Source: Nephrocerus scutellatus (lineage: Eukaryota; Arthropoda; Insecta; Diptera; Pipunculidae). Taken from it: DNA of 64,000 nucleotides. Under the pieces are notes generated by a model, which did no database searches, was not told where the DNA came from, and saw only the letters and a list, made by a program, of their open reading frames with translations. Of this stretch, positions 54,461-64,000 are shown one piece after another. The position numbers and the translations under genes were made by a program. The first letter of the stretch is position 1. Each line of letters begins with the position of its first letter. The stretch is taken from the NCBI GenBank assembly GCA_947095585.1, contig OX352763.1, forward strand, positions 47,583,481 to 47,647,480. Reading direction: 5' to 3'.

Positions 54461-55414
54461 AAAAAACAACCCATAAAAATTAAAATTTTTCATCTAAATT
54501 CTCTAATAGCAGAAATTGATATGGGAGCCCCTCGATCCTGGGCCATTTTTTTTTATTGTAGAAGAAAATCATCGAAACAAACATTTGACATCAGATGTTA
54601 AAATTGAAAAAGCTCAGATCATTTTATTCTGAGCACTTAGAGCACGCTCATACTCTGAGCAAATAAGAAACACGAACATTTATCTTGAGAACTCTTTGAC
54701 TGCTCTGAACTAATTTATGAAAACGCCAAATGACAGAATAATGTGAAAACTCGTTGTTCTATCTGTAAGTTGATATCGACAACAAAAAAAACGACATCAA
54801 TAAAAATACAATTCAGTAAATAAAAATGTAAGTTGAAGTAAGCATAAAACATGTATGTCTCGTTTCATTTGCTGGGTTCATTTGTGCGTGCGCTAAGATT
54901 TCTCTCTCTCTCTCCACCACCACCAAAACCATGCAGCGCAGCCGACTGCGCAGCACTCACCGCACACAGTCCATAAAGGGCGACGAATATCTGATGCCAG
55001 TACAGATATTTAAAAAATGTATAAGGGCCTTGCGGCCGAACCCGGGACCCGATCACTACCAAATTTTCGAAAAAGTATTGTTTATTGGGTATACACATGT
55101 GTGTAAAATTTGAAGAAAATCGGGTAAATTTTTTAAAATTTTTGTTTGGGAGCCCCCCGACCCCGCAGCCCGAGGGGCCTCAAAATTTAACAGAAAGTGT
55201 TGTCTCCGGAAATACGCATGTGTGCAAAATTTCAATAAAATCGGGCCATGGGAAGTGGGTTAAAAATTGATCGCAATAATCCACGACAGACGACCGACCG
55301 ACGACCGACCGACGACCGACCGACGACCGACCGACAACCGACCGACGACCGACCGACGACCGACCGACGACCGACCGACGACCCACGGGCAAGTGAAGTT
55401 AATATAGAGAATTT
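54461..55414 (-). mobile_element. Full-length long-form T-run-inserted element, inverted, in unit 3
   Basis: Reads from A-run plus CAACCCATAAAAATTAAAAT at the left to TTAATATAGAGAATTT at the right. Sister units keep the empty site ACTAAAAACAAAGC, so it sits in a five-A run with no host bases lost. Contains (GACCGACCGAC)n at 55285-55384. The best copy for defining the family: ~950 bp, non-coding. Confidence 0.85.
55285..55384 (+). repeat. (GACCGACCGAC)n microsatellite-like tract
   Basis: About nine 11-base repeats of CGACCGACGAC type, next to the 5' end of the inverted element. The complement is seen at 61951-61997. Confidence 0.9.
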
Positions 55415-55934
55415 AACAAAGCACCCAAGCCTCGGATCCATATGTAAGTACTGGTATGACCATTGTCTTATATACCAGCAGCTTGGATGTTATGGTTAAG
55501 TCACTGGATTTGAAGAGTCTTGACAGACTAAAGTAGGCTTTGTTGGCTTTAAGCAACCGTGCGCGTATTTCTGGTTCCATGCTGTTATCGGCTACTACAA
55601 TTGACCCGAGATAGTTAAAGCATTGCACAGTGAGCGTACGTTTCATGAGAAAATTCTTAAATCGTTTAACCGCTTTCGTTGCCGTGGTCGTCGTCATTCA
55701 TCAGTGTATCCGAGGCTGATTTTGGGTTCCGTAATAATATATTTTTACGGACGAGGTTATTGGCCTCGCGCCAAACTTGCTTTGAAGGGACTAGCCCGAT
55801 CATTCCGCTTTTCCTGCATTGAAGGAAAATTACCGGCGGCCACCACGTGGATGTTTGATCACACTTTCACCAGTCAGAGATAGTTACGCCCACTTGCAGT
55901 TTTGAAAACAGTTTTAGAAAAAAAAAAATTTCGA

Positions 55935-56389
55935 AAAGAACCCAAGAAATGCAATATACCTCTTGCAGATATAGTTGTCTCTGAATCCCAACTTTCGGGT
56001 AAATATATTTGAATAGATCTTGCAAGGCATCCTTATAAACATTAACTGTTTTCACAATTCTTTATTTAAAGTTCAATCTAGTTGCTGATATTTTTGTATG
56101 GTTGGAATTCGCCGCTTTAAAAGTTCGTCAAGAGCTTTCGTTCTTTTAGTATTAATCCAAAAAAAAGATCTAAAGATCTTCGATAGCACCAGATTTAAAA
56201 CATGGGCGTAGGAACGAATAAATTTAGCCAAGGGAAATTGTTTTCTCACTAATTTTTAAACACCGTCACGATTTCCAGATATAACAGACGCACCGTCATA
56301 AAGCTGCCCAATTATTTTTTTCTCGGAGTGTAATCGTTTAGTATATTTGACTAAATGATCGGACAAAGCTATTGCTGAACTATCTGCCA
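55935..56389 (-). pseudogene. hAT transposase relic, unit 4
   Basis: As unit 3; the short poly-A region at 55918-55928 differs by one base, giving EIFFFLK instead of EHFFFLK. Confidence 0.75.
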
Positions 56390-56588
56390 ACTATCGACAA
56401 ATCTTTCAAAAATGTCCCCATTTAAAACGTATCGAAAAACAACCGACAACTGTGATTTTCGCGATACATCAGTAGTTCATCTAACAGTATGTATAGTAAC
56501 AAATTTACTTTGTGATATTACTGCTTCAATTTCTTATAGCATACATGACATTCCTTAGAATACTGAAGAATCTGTTAAATGCTGTTTT

Positions 56589-57135
56589 CATCGGAGATAC
56601 ATATGTTTATAAAATTTAAAGAAAATCGGGCTAATTTGTAAAAATTTATATGAGAGCCCCTCGGTCCCAGGGTCACCTCCCAATTTTTGCAAAAAGCGTT
56701 GTCCATAGGATTACACATGTGTGTATAAAATTTAAAGAAAATCGGGTAAATTTTTTATAATTTTAATTGGGCCTTCCGACACCGGGGTCCGATTACGCCA
56801 AAATTTTAACAAAAAAAAACAAATGCGTATAATATTTGAAGAAAATCAGGTCATATTTTGTATAAAATTTGTAGGGTGCCATCCGACCCCGGGCCCTGAT
56901 CACTGCCAAATATTTCCAAAAAAAGTTGTCCATTAGAGATACATTGTAAAAAATTTGAAGAAAATCGGGTACTTTTGTTTATAATATTTGTATGGGTGCC
57001 ACCCGACCCCGGGCCCGATCACTACCAACTTTTTACAAAAAGTGTTGTCCATCGGAGATACACAAGTGTATCGGGATCGTAGGGCACCCATACAAATTTA
57101 ATAAAAAAAGGGCCCGATTTTCTTCAAATTTTATG
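56589..57135 (-). repeat. Inverted minisatellite block, unit 4
   Basis: The fused join here reads AACAAAAAAAAACAAATG (near 56808), shared with unit 5 and distinct from units 2 and 3. Confidence 0.75.
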
Positions 57136-57411
57136 TCAAATATCATGTTTTTTACAAAAACCGGGCAAACCGGTTTGACTACATTTTTGACCAGCAAATA
57201 ATGATTCAAACTTAAAAGTGGTTACATTTCAAATAATCGTATAGCCTAAAAGTATGCTACATAAAATTACTTATTTTTAGTATGCAGTATGTACATTGCT
57301 ATTTATCTTAGGATTCGAATTCTATTATATGCGCTACTTACTACTTTTCGTAACAATTTAATACACAATAAACCGACGGTTTTTAAATTATCTATATAAG
57401 CTGATTTTCAT

Positions 57412-57750
57412 TTTATGTAGCGCCTAATTTTGCGCTTTATATTAATTGCGAAAAACTTAAAGCCGCATTCCTTTTATTATGTACTGATAACTGCTTTGTT
57501 TTCTTTGGATAGGCGTGATGATCAAATGATCAAAACGATGTTTCGTTTTTTTTCCAAGACGAGAACCCACAGAAATTACGTTAATGCAATTGGCTTCTAA
57601 CAAAGGCGGCTTCACACAAATACTTCTTCTGTCTATGATTCTATTATGCCTTCCCAAGCCAAACAAAGTAGTTGTCCGTAAATAATAAAAACAATTCAAC
57701 TATAAGTTTTTCAAAATTTTTATAAAGCGCAAAATTAGGCGCTACATAAA
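57412..57750 (+). mobile_element. 339-bp TIR element, unit 4
   Basis: One extra T in the poly-T near 57545 shifts the internal frame, showing that it is not maintained as a protein here. Confidence 0.85.
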
Positions 57751-57794
57751 TTGAAAACCAGTTTTACCATGTCATAGAATGGACTATTCTTATT

Positions 57795-58640
57795 AAATTC
57801 TCTATATTAACTTCACTTGCCCGTGGCTGGCTGGCTGGCTGGCCAAATCTTGTGATCAATTTTTAACCCACTTCCTACAGCCCGATTTTATTGAAATTTT
57901 GCACACATGTATATCTCCCAAGACAACACTTTCTATTAAAATTTGAGGCCCCTCGGGCCGCGGGGTCGGGGGGCTCCCATACAAATATTTTACAAAATTT
58001 ACCCGATTTTTTTAAAATTTTATACAAATGTGTACCTTTGATAGACAACACTTTCTGTAGAAATTTGGAATTGATCGGGCCCCTGGGTCGGGGGAGCACG
58101 CATACAAATTTTATGAAAAAAGTTCCCGATTTTCTTCAAATTTTATACGCATGTGTATCTCCGATGGACAAAAATTTTTGTACTTCCTAAGGTCCGATTT
58201 TCCTGAAATTTTGTACACATGTGTATTTTCGGTGACAATACTGTTTTTTGAAATTTGGAAGTGATCGGGCCCCGGGTTTGTGGGGCTTCCATACAAATTT
58301 AAAATAAAAATTACCCGATTTTTTTAAAATTTTACACACATGTGTATACCCAATAAACAATACTTTTTAGTAGTAGTGATCGGGCCGCGGGTTCGGCCGC
58401 AAGGCTCTTATACATTTTTTTAATTTCTTACAGTGGCATCAGATACCGTCGTACTTGTGTGCGGTTTGTGCGGCGCAGTCGGCTGCGCTGCTCGGTTTTG
58501 GATGGTGGAGAGGGAGAGAGAAATCTTAGCTCACGAACAAATGAACCCAGCAAATGAAACGAGACATAAATGTTTTATGCTTAATTCATTCATTAGAGAA
58601 TTTAGATGAAAAATTTTAATTTTTATGGGTTGTTTTTTTT
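57795..58640 (+). mobile_element. Short T-run-inserted element, unit 4
   Basis: Closest to the unit 3 copy. It is the most complete of the resident copies. Confidence 0.8.
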
Positions 58641-59684
58641 ATGTAAGAGATTCTGTATGTTAGTATATTTGTGTCGCAAAAATGTAGCTACTCATAAGAA
58701 AGGTCTAAAGAAGCTGCGAGAAGTCTGAAGATGTTGCGATCAGTTCTTCGTATTAAATGGAATACAGCTCGACACAAGCCACAATCACTTAAGAAGAGAA
58801 TTGGAGGTGGATCAATAATTTATTTTGTTTTGTAATGGTTTAACAGAACCATGTTTTATGTATTTAATTTGCATTATTATTTAATACAAATCCAATTACA
58901 GTTAAGTACTTGATTGTAGATGATATATGGAAAGTAGCTTTATAGATGTCAAAGTGAAATGTTGTATTGATATTTGTATATAGTTTTCCATGCTATATAG
59001 AAGATAGCACATATTCTGAACTCACTAAAAAACATTTATGTAAATTTTCTAATAACTAATAAAAGGGCAATTAATTAAAAAATTATATTAGTTTTGCTAA
59101 AAAAATTATATTTCTAAGGCTTGAAAATTGCTTCACATTATAAATCAAGATCAAACATCAAACTAAAAACAAAGCACCCAAGCCTCGGATCCATATGTAA
59201 GTACTGGTATGACCATTGTCTTATATACCAGCAGCTTGGATGTTATGGTTAAGTCACTGGATTTGAAGAGTCTTGACAGACTATAGTAGGCTTTGTTGGC
59301 TTTAAGCAACCGTGCGCGTATTTCTGGTTCCATGCTGTTATCGGCTACTACAATTGACCCGAGATAGTTAAAGCATTGCACAGTGAGCGTACGTTTCATG
59401 AGAAAATTCTTAAATCGTTTAACCGCTTTCGTTGCCGTGGTCGTCGTCATTCATCAGTGTATCCGAGGCTGATTTTGGGTTCCGTAATAATATATTTTTA
59501 CGGACGAGGTTATTGGCCTCGCGCCAACCTTGCTTTGAAGGGACTAGCCCGATCATTCCGCTTTTCCTGCATTGAAGGAAAATTACCGGCGGCCACCACG
59601 TGGATGTTTGATCACACTTTCACCAGTCAGAGATAGTTACGCCCACTTGCAGTTTTGAAAACAGTTTTAGAAAAAAAAAATGTT

Positions 59685-60142
59685 CGAAAAGAACCCAAGA
59701 AATGCAATATACCTCTTGCAGATATAGTTGTCTCTGAATCCCAACTTTCGGGTAAATATATTTGAATAGATCTTGCAAGGCATCCTTATAAACATTAACT
59801 GTTTTCACAATTCTTTATTTAAAGTTCAATCTAGTTGCTGATATTTTTGTATGGTTGGAATTCGCCGCTTTAAAAGTTCGTCAAGAGCTTTCGTTCTTTT
59901 AGTATTAATCCAAAAAAAAGATCTAAAGATCTTCGATAGCACCAGATTTAAAACATGGGCGTAGGAACGAATAAATTTAGCCAAGGGAAATTGTTTTCTC
60001 ACTAATTTTTAAACACCGTCACGATTTCCAGATATAACAGACGCACCGTCATAAAGCTGCCCAATTATTTTTTTCTCGGAGTGAAATCGTTTAGTATATT
60101 TGACTAAATGATCGGACAAAGCTATTGCTGAACTATCTGCCA
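59685..60142 (-). pseudogene. hAT transposase relic, unit 5
   Basis: As the other units, with GTGAAATCG for GTGTAATCG near 60084. Confidence 0.75.
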
Positions 60143-60341
60143 ACTATCGACAAATCTTTCAAAAATGTCCCCATTTAAAACGTATCGAAAAACAACCGAC
60201 AACTGTGATTTTCGCGATACATCAGTAGTTCATCTAACAGTATGTATAGTAACAAATTTACTTTGTGATATTACTGCTTCAATTTCTTATAGCATACATG
60301 ACATTCCTTAGAATACTGAAGAATCTGTTAAATGCTGTTTT

Positions 60342-60888
60342 CATCGGAGATACATATGTTTATAAAATTTAAAGAAAATCGGGCTAATTTGTAAAAATTT
60401 ATATGAGAGCCCCTCGGTCCCAGGGTCACCTCCCAATTTTTGCAAAAAGCGTTGTCCATAGGATTACACATGTGTGTATAAAATTTAAAGAAAATCGGGT
60501 AAATTTTTTATAATTTTAATTGGGCCTTCCGACACCGGGGTCCGATTACGCCAAAATTTTAACAAAAAAAAACAAATGCGTATAATATTTGAAGAAAATC
60601 AGGTCATATTTTGTATAAAATTTGTAGGGTGCCATCCGACCCCGGGCCCTGATCACTGCCAAATATTTCCAAAAAAAGTTGTCCATTAGAGATACATTGT
60701 AAAAAATTTGAAGAAAATCGGGTACTTTTGTTTATAATATTTGTATGGGTGCCACCCGACCCCGGGCCCGATCACTACCAACTTTTTACAAAAAGTGTTG
60801 TCCATCGGAGATACACAAGTGTATCGGGATCGTAGGGCACCCATACAAATTTTATAAAAAAAGGGCCCGATTTTCTTCAAATTTTAAG
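60342..60888 (-). repeat. Inverted minisatellite block, unit 5
   Basis: Shares the unit 4 join. Followed by a 12-base loss after GGTTTGACT (near 60933). Confidence 0.75.
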
Positions 60889-61153
60889 TCAAATATCATG
60901 TTTTTTACAAAAACCGGGCAAACCGGTTTGACTCAGCAAATAATGATTCAAACTTAAAAGTGGTTACATTTCAAATAATCGTATAGCCTAAAAGTATGCT
61001 ACATAAAAGTACTTATTTTTAGTATGCAGTATGTACATTGCTTTTTATCTTAGGATTCGAATTTTATTATATGCGCTACTTACTACTTTTCGTAACAATT
61101 TAATACACAATAAACCGACGGTTTTTAAATTATCTATATAAGCTGATTTTCAT

Positions 61154-61491
61154 TTTATGTAGCGCCTAATTTTGCGCTTTATATTAATTGCGAAAAACTT
61201 AAAGCCGCATTCCTTTTATTATGTACTGATAACTGCTTTGTTTTCTTTGGATAGGCGTGATGATCAAATGATCAAAACGATGTTTCGTTTTTTTCCAAGA
61301 CGAGAACCCACAGAAATTACGTTAATGCAATTGGCTTCTAACAAAGGCGGCTTCACACAAATACTTCTTCTGTCTATGATTCTATTATGCCTTCCCAAGC
61401 CAAACAAAGTAGTTGTCCGTAAATAATAAAAACAATTCAACTATAAGTTTTTCAAAATTTTTATAAAGCGCAAAATTAGGCGCTACATAAA
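61154..61491 (+). mobile_element. 338-bp TIR element, unit 5
   Basis: Frame intact, with the Gln-to-Arg change (CAAGAA to CGAGAA, near 61302) also seen in unit 4. Confidence 0.85.
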
Positions 61492-61535
61492 TTGAAAACC
61501 AGTTTTACCATGTCATAGAATGGACTATTCTTATT

Positions 61536-62821
61536 AAATTCTCTATATTAACTTCACTTGCCCGTGGCTGGCTGGCTGGCTGGCCAAATCTTGTGATCAA
61601 TTTTTAACCCACTTCCTACAGCCCGATTTTATTGAAATTTTGCACACATGTATATCTCCCAAGACAACACTTTCTTTTAAAATTTGAGGCCCCTCGGGCC
61701 GCGGGGTCGGGGCATCTTACATCTTACAGTGGCATCAGATACAGTCGTACTTGTGTGCGGTTTGTGCGGCGCAGTCGGCTGCGCTGCTCGGTTTTGGATG
61801 GTGGAGAGGGAGAGAGAAATCTTAGCTCACGAACAAATGAACCCAGCAAATGAAACGAGACATAAATGTTTTATGCTTAATTCATTCATTAGAGAATTTA
61901 GATGAAAAATTTTAATTTTTAAATTCTCTATATTAACTTCACTTGCCCGTGGGTCGTCGGTCGGTCGTCGGTCGGTCGTCGGTCGGTCGTCTGTCGTGGA
62001 TTCTTGCGATCAATTTTTAACCCACTTCCCATGGCCCGATTTTATTGAAATTTTGCACACATGTGTATTTCCGGAGACAACACTTTCTATTAAATTTTGA
62101 GGCCCCTCGGGCTGCGGGGTCGGGGGGCTCCCAAACAAAAATTTTAAAAAATTTACCCGATTTTCTTCAAATTTTACACACATGTGTATACCCAATAAAC
62201 AATACTTTTTCGAATTGGCAGTGATCGGGTCCCGGGTTCGGCCGTAAGGCCCTTATACATTTTTTAAATATCTGTACTGGCATCAGATATTCGTCGCCCT
62301 TTATGGACTGTGTGCGGTGTGTGCTGCGCAGTCGGCTGCACTGCATGGTTTTGGTGGTGGTGGAGAGAGAGAGAGAAATCTTAGCGCACGCACAAATGAA
62401 CCCAGCAAATGAAACGAGACATACATGTTTTATGCTTACTTCAACTTACATTTTTATTTACTGAATTGTATTTTTATTGATGTCGTTTTTTTTGTTGTCG
62501 ATATCAACTTACAACAAGTTTTCACAATATTCTGTCATTTGGCGTTTTCATAAATTAGTTCAGAGCAGTCAAAGAGTTCTCAAGATAAATGTTCGTGTTT
62601 CTTATTTGCTCAGAGTATGAGCGTGCTCTAAGTGCTCAGAATAAAATGATCTGAGCTTTTTCAATTTTAACATCTGATGTCAAATGTTTGTTTCGATGAT
62701 TTTCTCCTACAATAAAAAAATGGCACAGGATCGAGGGGCTCCCATATCAATTTCTGCGATTAGAGAATTTAGATGAAAAATTTTAATTTTTATGGGTTGT
62801 TTTTTTATGGGTTGTTTTTTT
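61536..62821 (+). mobile_element. Short T-run-inserted element, unit 5, carrying a nested copy
   Basis: The resident copy runs 61536-61920, with an internal loss near 61710, and ends with ATGGGTTGTTTTTTT at 62807-62821. A second element fills the middle. Confidence 0.8.
61921..62806 (+). mobile_element. Nested long-form T-run-inserted element
   Basis: Inserted between AATTTTT and ATGGGTTG of the resident 3' tail. It carries a (GGTCGGTCGTC)n tract in place of (GGCT)n, two minisatellite units and a ~450-bp right section like 27720-28130. It is the same subfamily as the inverted copy at 54461-55414. Confidence 0.85.
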
Positions 62822-63369
62822 ATGTAAGAGATTCTGTATGTTAGTATATTTGTGTCGCAAAAATGTAGCTACTCATAAGAAAGGTCTAAAGAAGCTTCGA
62901 GAAGTCTGAAGATGTTGCGATCAGTTCTTCGTATTAAATGGAATACAGCATTTAATGGTTTTGCTCGACACAAGCCACAATCACTTAAGAAGAGAATTGG
63001 AGGTGGATCAATAATTTATTTTGTTTTGTAATGGTTTAACAGAACCATGTTTTATGTATTTAATTTGCATTATTATTTAATACAAATCCAATTACAGTTA
63101 AGTACTTGATTGTAGATGATATATGGAAAGTAGCTTTATAGATGTCAAAGTGAAATGTTGTATTGATATTTGTATATAGTTTTCCATGCTATATGGAAGA
63201 TAGCACATATTCTGAACTCACTAAAAAACATTTATGTAAATTTTCTAATAACTAATAAAAGGGCAATTAATTAAAAAATTATATTAGTTTTGCTAAAAAA
63301 ATTATATTTCTAAGGCTTGAAAATTGCTTCACATTATAAATCAAGATCAAACATCAAACTAAAAACAAA

Positions 63370-64000
63370 GCACCTAAGCCTCGGATCCATATGTAAGTAC
63401 TGGTATGACCATTGTCTTATATACCAGCATCTTGGATGTTATGGTTAAGTCACTGGATTTGAAGAGTCTTCACAGACTATAGTAGGCTTTGTTGGCTTTA
63501 AGCAACCGTGCGCGTATTTCTGGTTCCATGCTGTTATCGGCTACTACAATTGACCCGAGATAGTTAAAGCATTGCACAGTGAGCGTACGTTTCATGAGAA
63601 AATTCTTAAATCGTTTAACCGCTTTCGTTGCCGTGGTCGTCGTCATTCATCAGTGTATCCGAGGCTGATTTTGGGTTCCGTAATAATATATTTTTACGGA
63701 CGAGGTTATAGGCCTCGCGCCAACCTCTCTTTGAAGGGACTAGCCCGATCATTCCGCTTTTCCTGCATTGAAGGAAAATTACCGGCGGCCACCACGTGGA
63801 TGTTTGATCACACTTTCACCAGTCAGAGATAGTTACGCCCACTTGCAGTTTTGAAAACAGTTTTAGAAAAAAAAAAAAAGAACCCAAGAAATGCAATATA
63901 CCTCTTGCAGATATAGTTGTCTCTGAATCCCAACTTTCGGGTAAATATATTTGAATAGATCTTGCAAGGCATCCTTATAAACATTAACTGTTTTCACAAT
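63370..64000 (+). repeat. Array unit 6, cut by window end
   Basis: First 631 bases only: LINE fragment and start of the hAT relic, with GCACCTAAG at the anchor and GTCTTCACAG variants private to this unit. Confidence 0.9.
63885..64000 (-). pseudogene. hAT transposase relic, unit 6, partial
   Basis: Only the C-terminal piece (VYKDALQDLFKYI) falls in the window. Bases TGTTCGAA before AAAAGAACCC are missing here. Confidence 0.65.

Larger units (their letters stand above)
50715..55420 (+). repeat. Array unit 3
   Basis: Contains a minus-strand inserted element at 54461-55414 just before the next anchor. It lacks 15 bases (ATTTAATGGTTTTGC) near 54059 that units 1, 2 and 5 keep, and its short element near 53220 keeps ~38 bases deleted in units 1 and 2. 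Confidence 0.9.
55421..59173 (+). repeat. Array unit 4
   Basis: Shares the 15-base deletion (near 58768) and the complete minisatellite unit with unit 3, so the two form a subgroup. It has one extra T at 57541-57552 that disrupts the short frame of the TIR element. Confidence 0.9.
59174..63369 (+). repeat. Array unit 5
   Basis: Keeps the 15 bases lost in units 3 and 4. Its resident short element has a deletion (join at CGGGGCATCTTACATCTTAC, near 61710) and carries a second full element nested at 61921-62806. Confidence 0.9.
43201..64000 (+). repeat. Tandem array of a ~3.73-kb composite unit
   Basis: The anchor GCACC(C/T)AAGCCTCGGATCC occurs at 43201, 46983, 50715, 55421, 59174 and 63370, giving unit lengths of 3782, 3732, 4706, 3753 and 4196. 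The longer third and fifth units carry extra inserted elements. Each unit runs in the same order: LINE 3' fragment (minus), hAT relic (minus), inverted minisatellite block, TIR element, short T-run-inserted element, ~540-bp unassigned segment. The window ends inside unit six. Confidence 0.95.

Noticed and set aside
55285..55384. GACC repeat as an independent satellite
   Set aside because: It sits at the fixed microsatellite position of a mobile element and moves with it.

Overview
This is repeat-dense eukaryotic DNA, almost certainly from an insect and most likely a fly (Diptera). The evidence is an Osvaldo-like Ty3/Gypsy element with a tRNA-Lys type primer site, a 17.6/297-like (errantivirus-type) element primed by tRNA-Ser, LOA-type and CR1/Jockey-type LINEs, a hAT MITE pair, and many short T-run-inserted elements with minisatellite cores that look like Helentron-associated elements (HINE/DINE-1 type). 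I found no intact host gene, tRNA, rRNA, CRISPR array or bacterial operon. Essentially every recognisable coding stretch belongs to a mobile element and is broken.

Layout. 1-7423: decayed Osvaldo-like LTR retrotransposon. It has a complex 5' LTR with three TATA boxes, gag, protease and a stub of reverse transcriptase. Most of pol is lost, and a ULP1/SENP-like cysteine protease reading frame lies before the 3' LTR. 7424-12496: a minisatellite array, an inverted LTR-like relic, and a scrambled LOA-type LINE holding a short T-run-inserted element. 12497-12996: an LTR scrap and minisatellite. 12997-18154: a near full-length but mutated LOA-type LINE with ORF1 (DUF4780-like) and ORF2 (endonuclease, RT, RNase H, C-terminal zinc motif). 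18155-23945: a second copy of the 7600-12300 segment, into which a minus-strand CR1/Jockey-type LINE jumped. 23946-25697: no recognised gene. 26234-33947: a minus-strand 17.6/297-like element with both LTRs, a 4-bp target duplication and two short elements inside env. 34091-34822: two hAT MITEs in opposite orientation with perfect 8-bp target duplications, plus a truncated third. 34931-37755: plus-strand CR1/Jockey-type LINE interrupted by a (CAAGAC)n-bounded insert. 37889-38618: a satellite with alternating 181/140-bp units. 39340-41690 and 42640-43480: two further LINE remnants.

43201-64000: a tandem array of a ~3.73-kb composite unit (five units plus the start of a sixth). Each unit holds a LINE 3' fragment, a hAT transposase relic, an inverted minisatellite block, a 338-bp TIR element and a short T-run-inserted element. 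The second and third units are nearly identical, so the amplification is recent or the assembly has duplicated it. One unit carries an extra short element whose empty site is preserved in its sister units, which fixes that family's termini.

The most unusual items are the ULP1-like protease gene inside an LTR retrotransposon (with an apparent His-to-Asn change at the catalytic position), the recent 3.7-kb composite array, and the minisatellite-bearing T-run-inserted family with its directly readable insertion sites. All calls come from reading the sequence; no database search was run.
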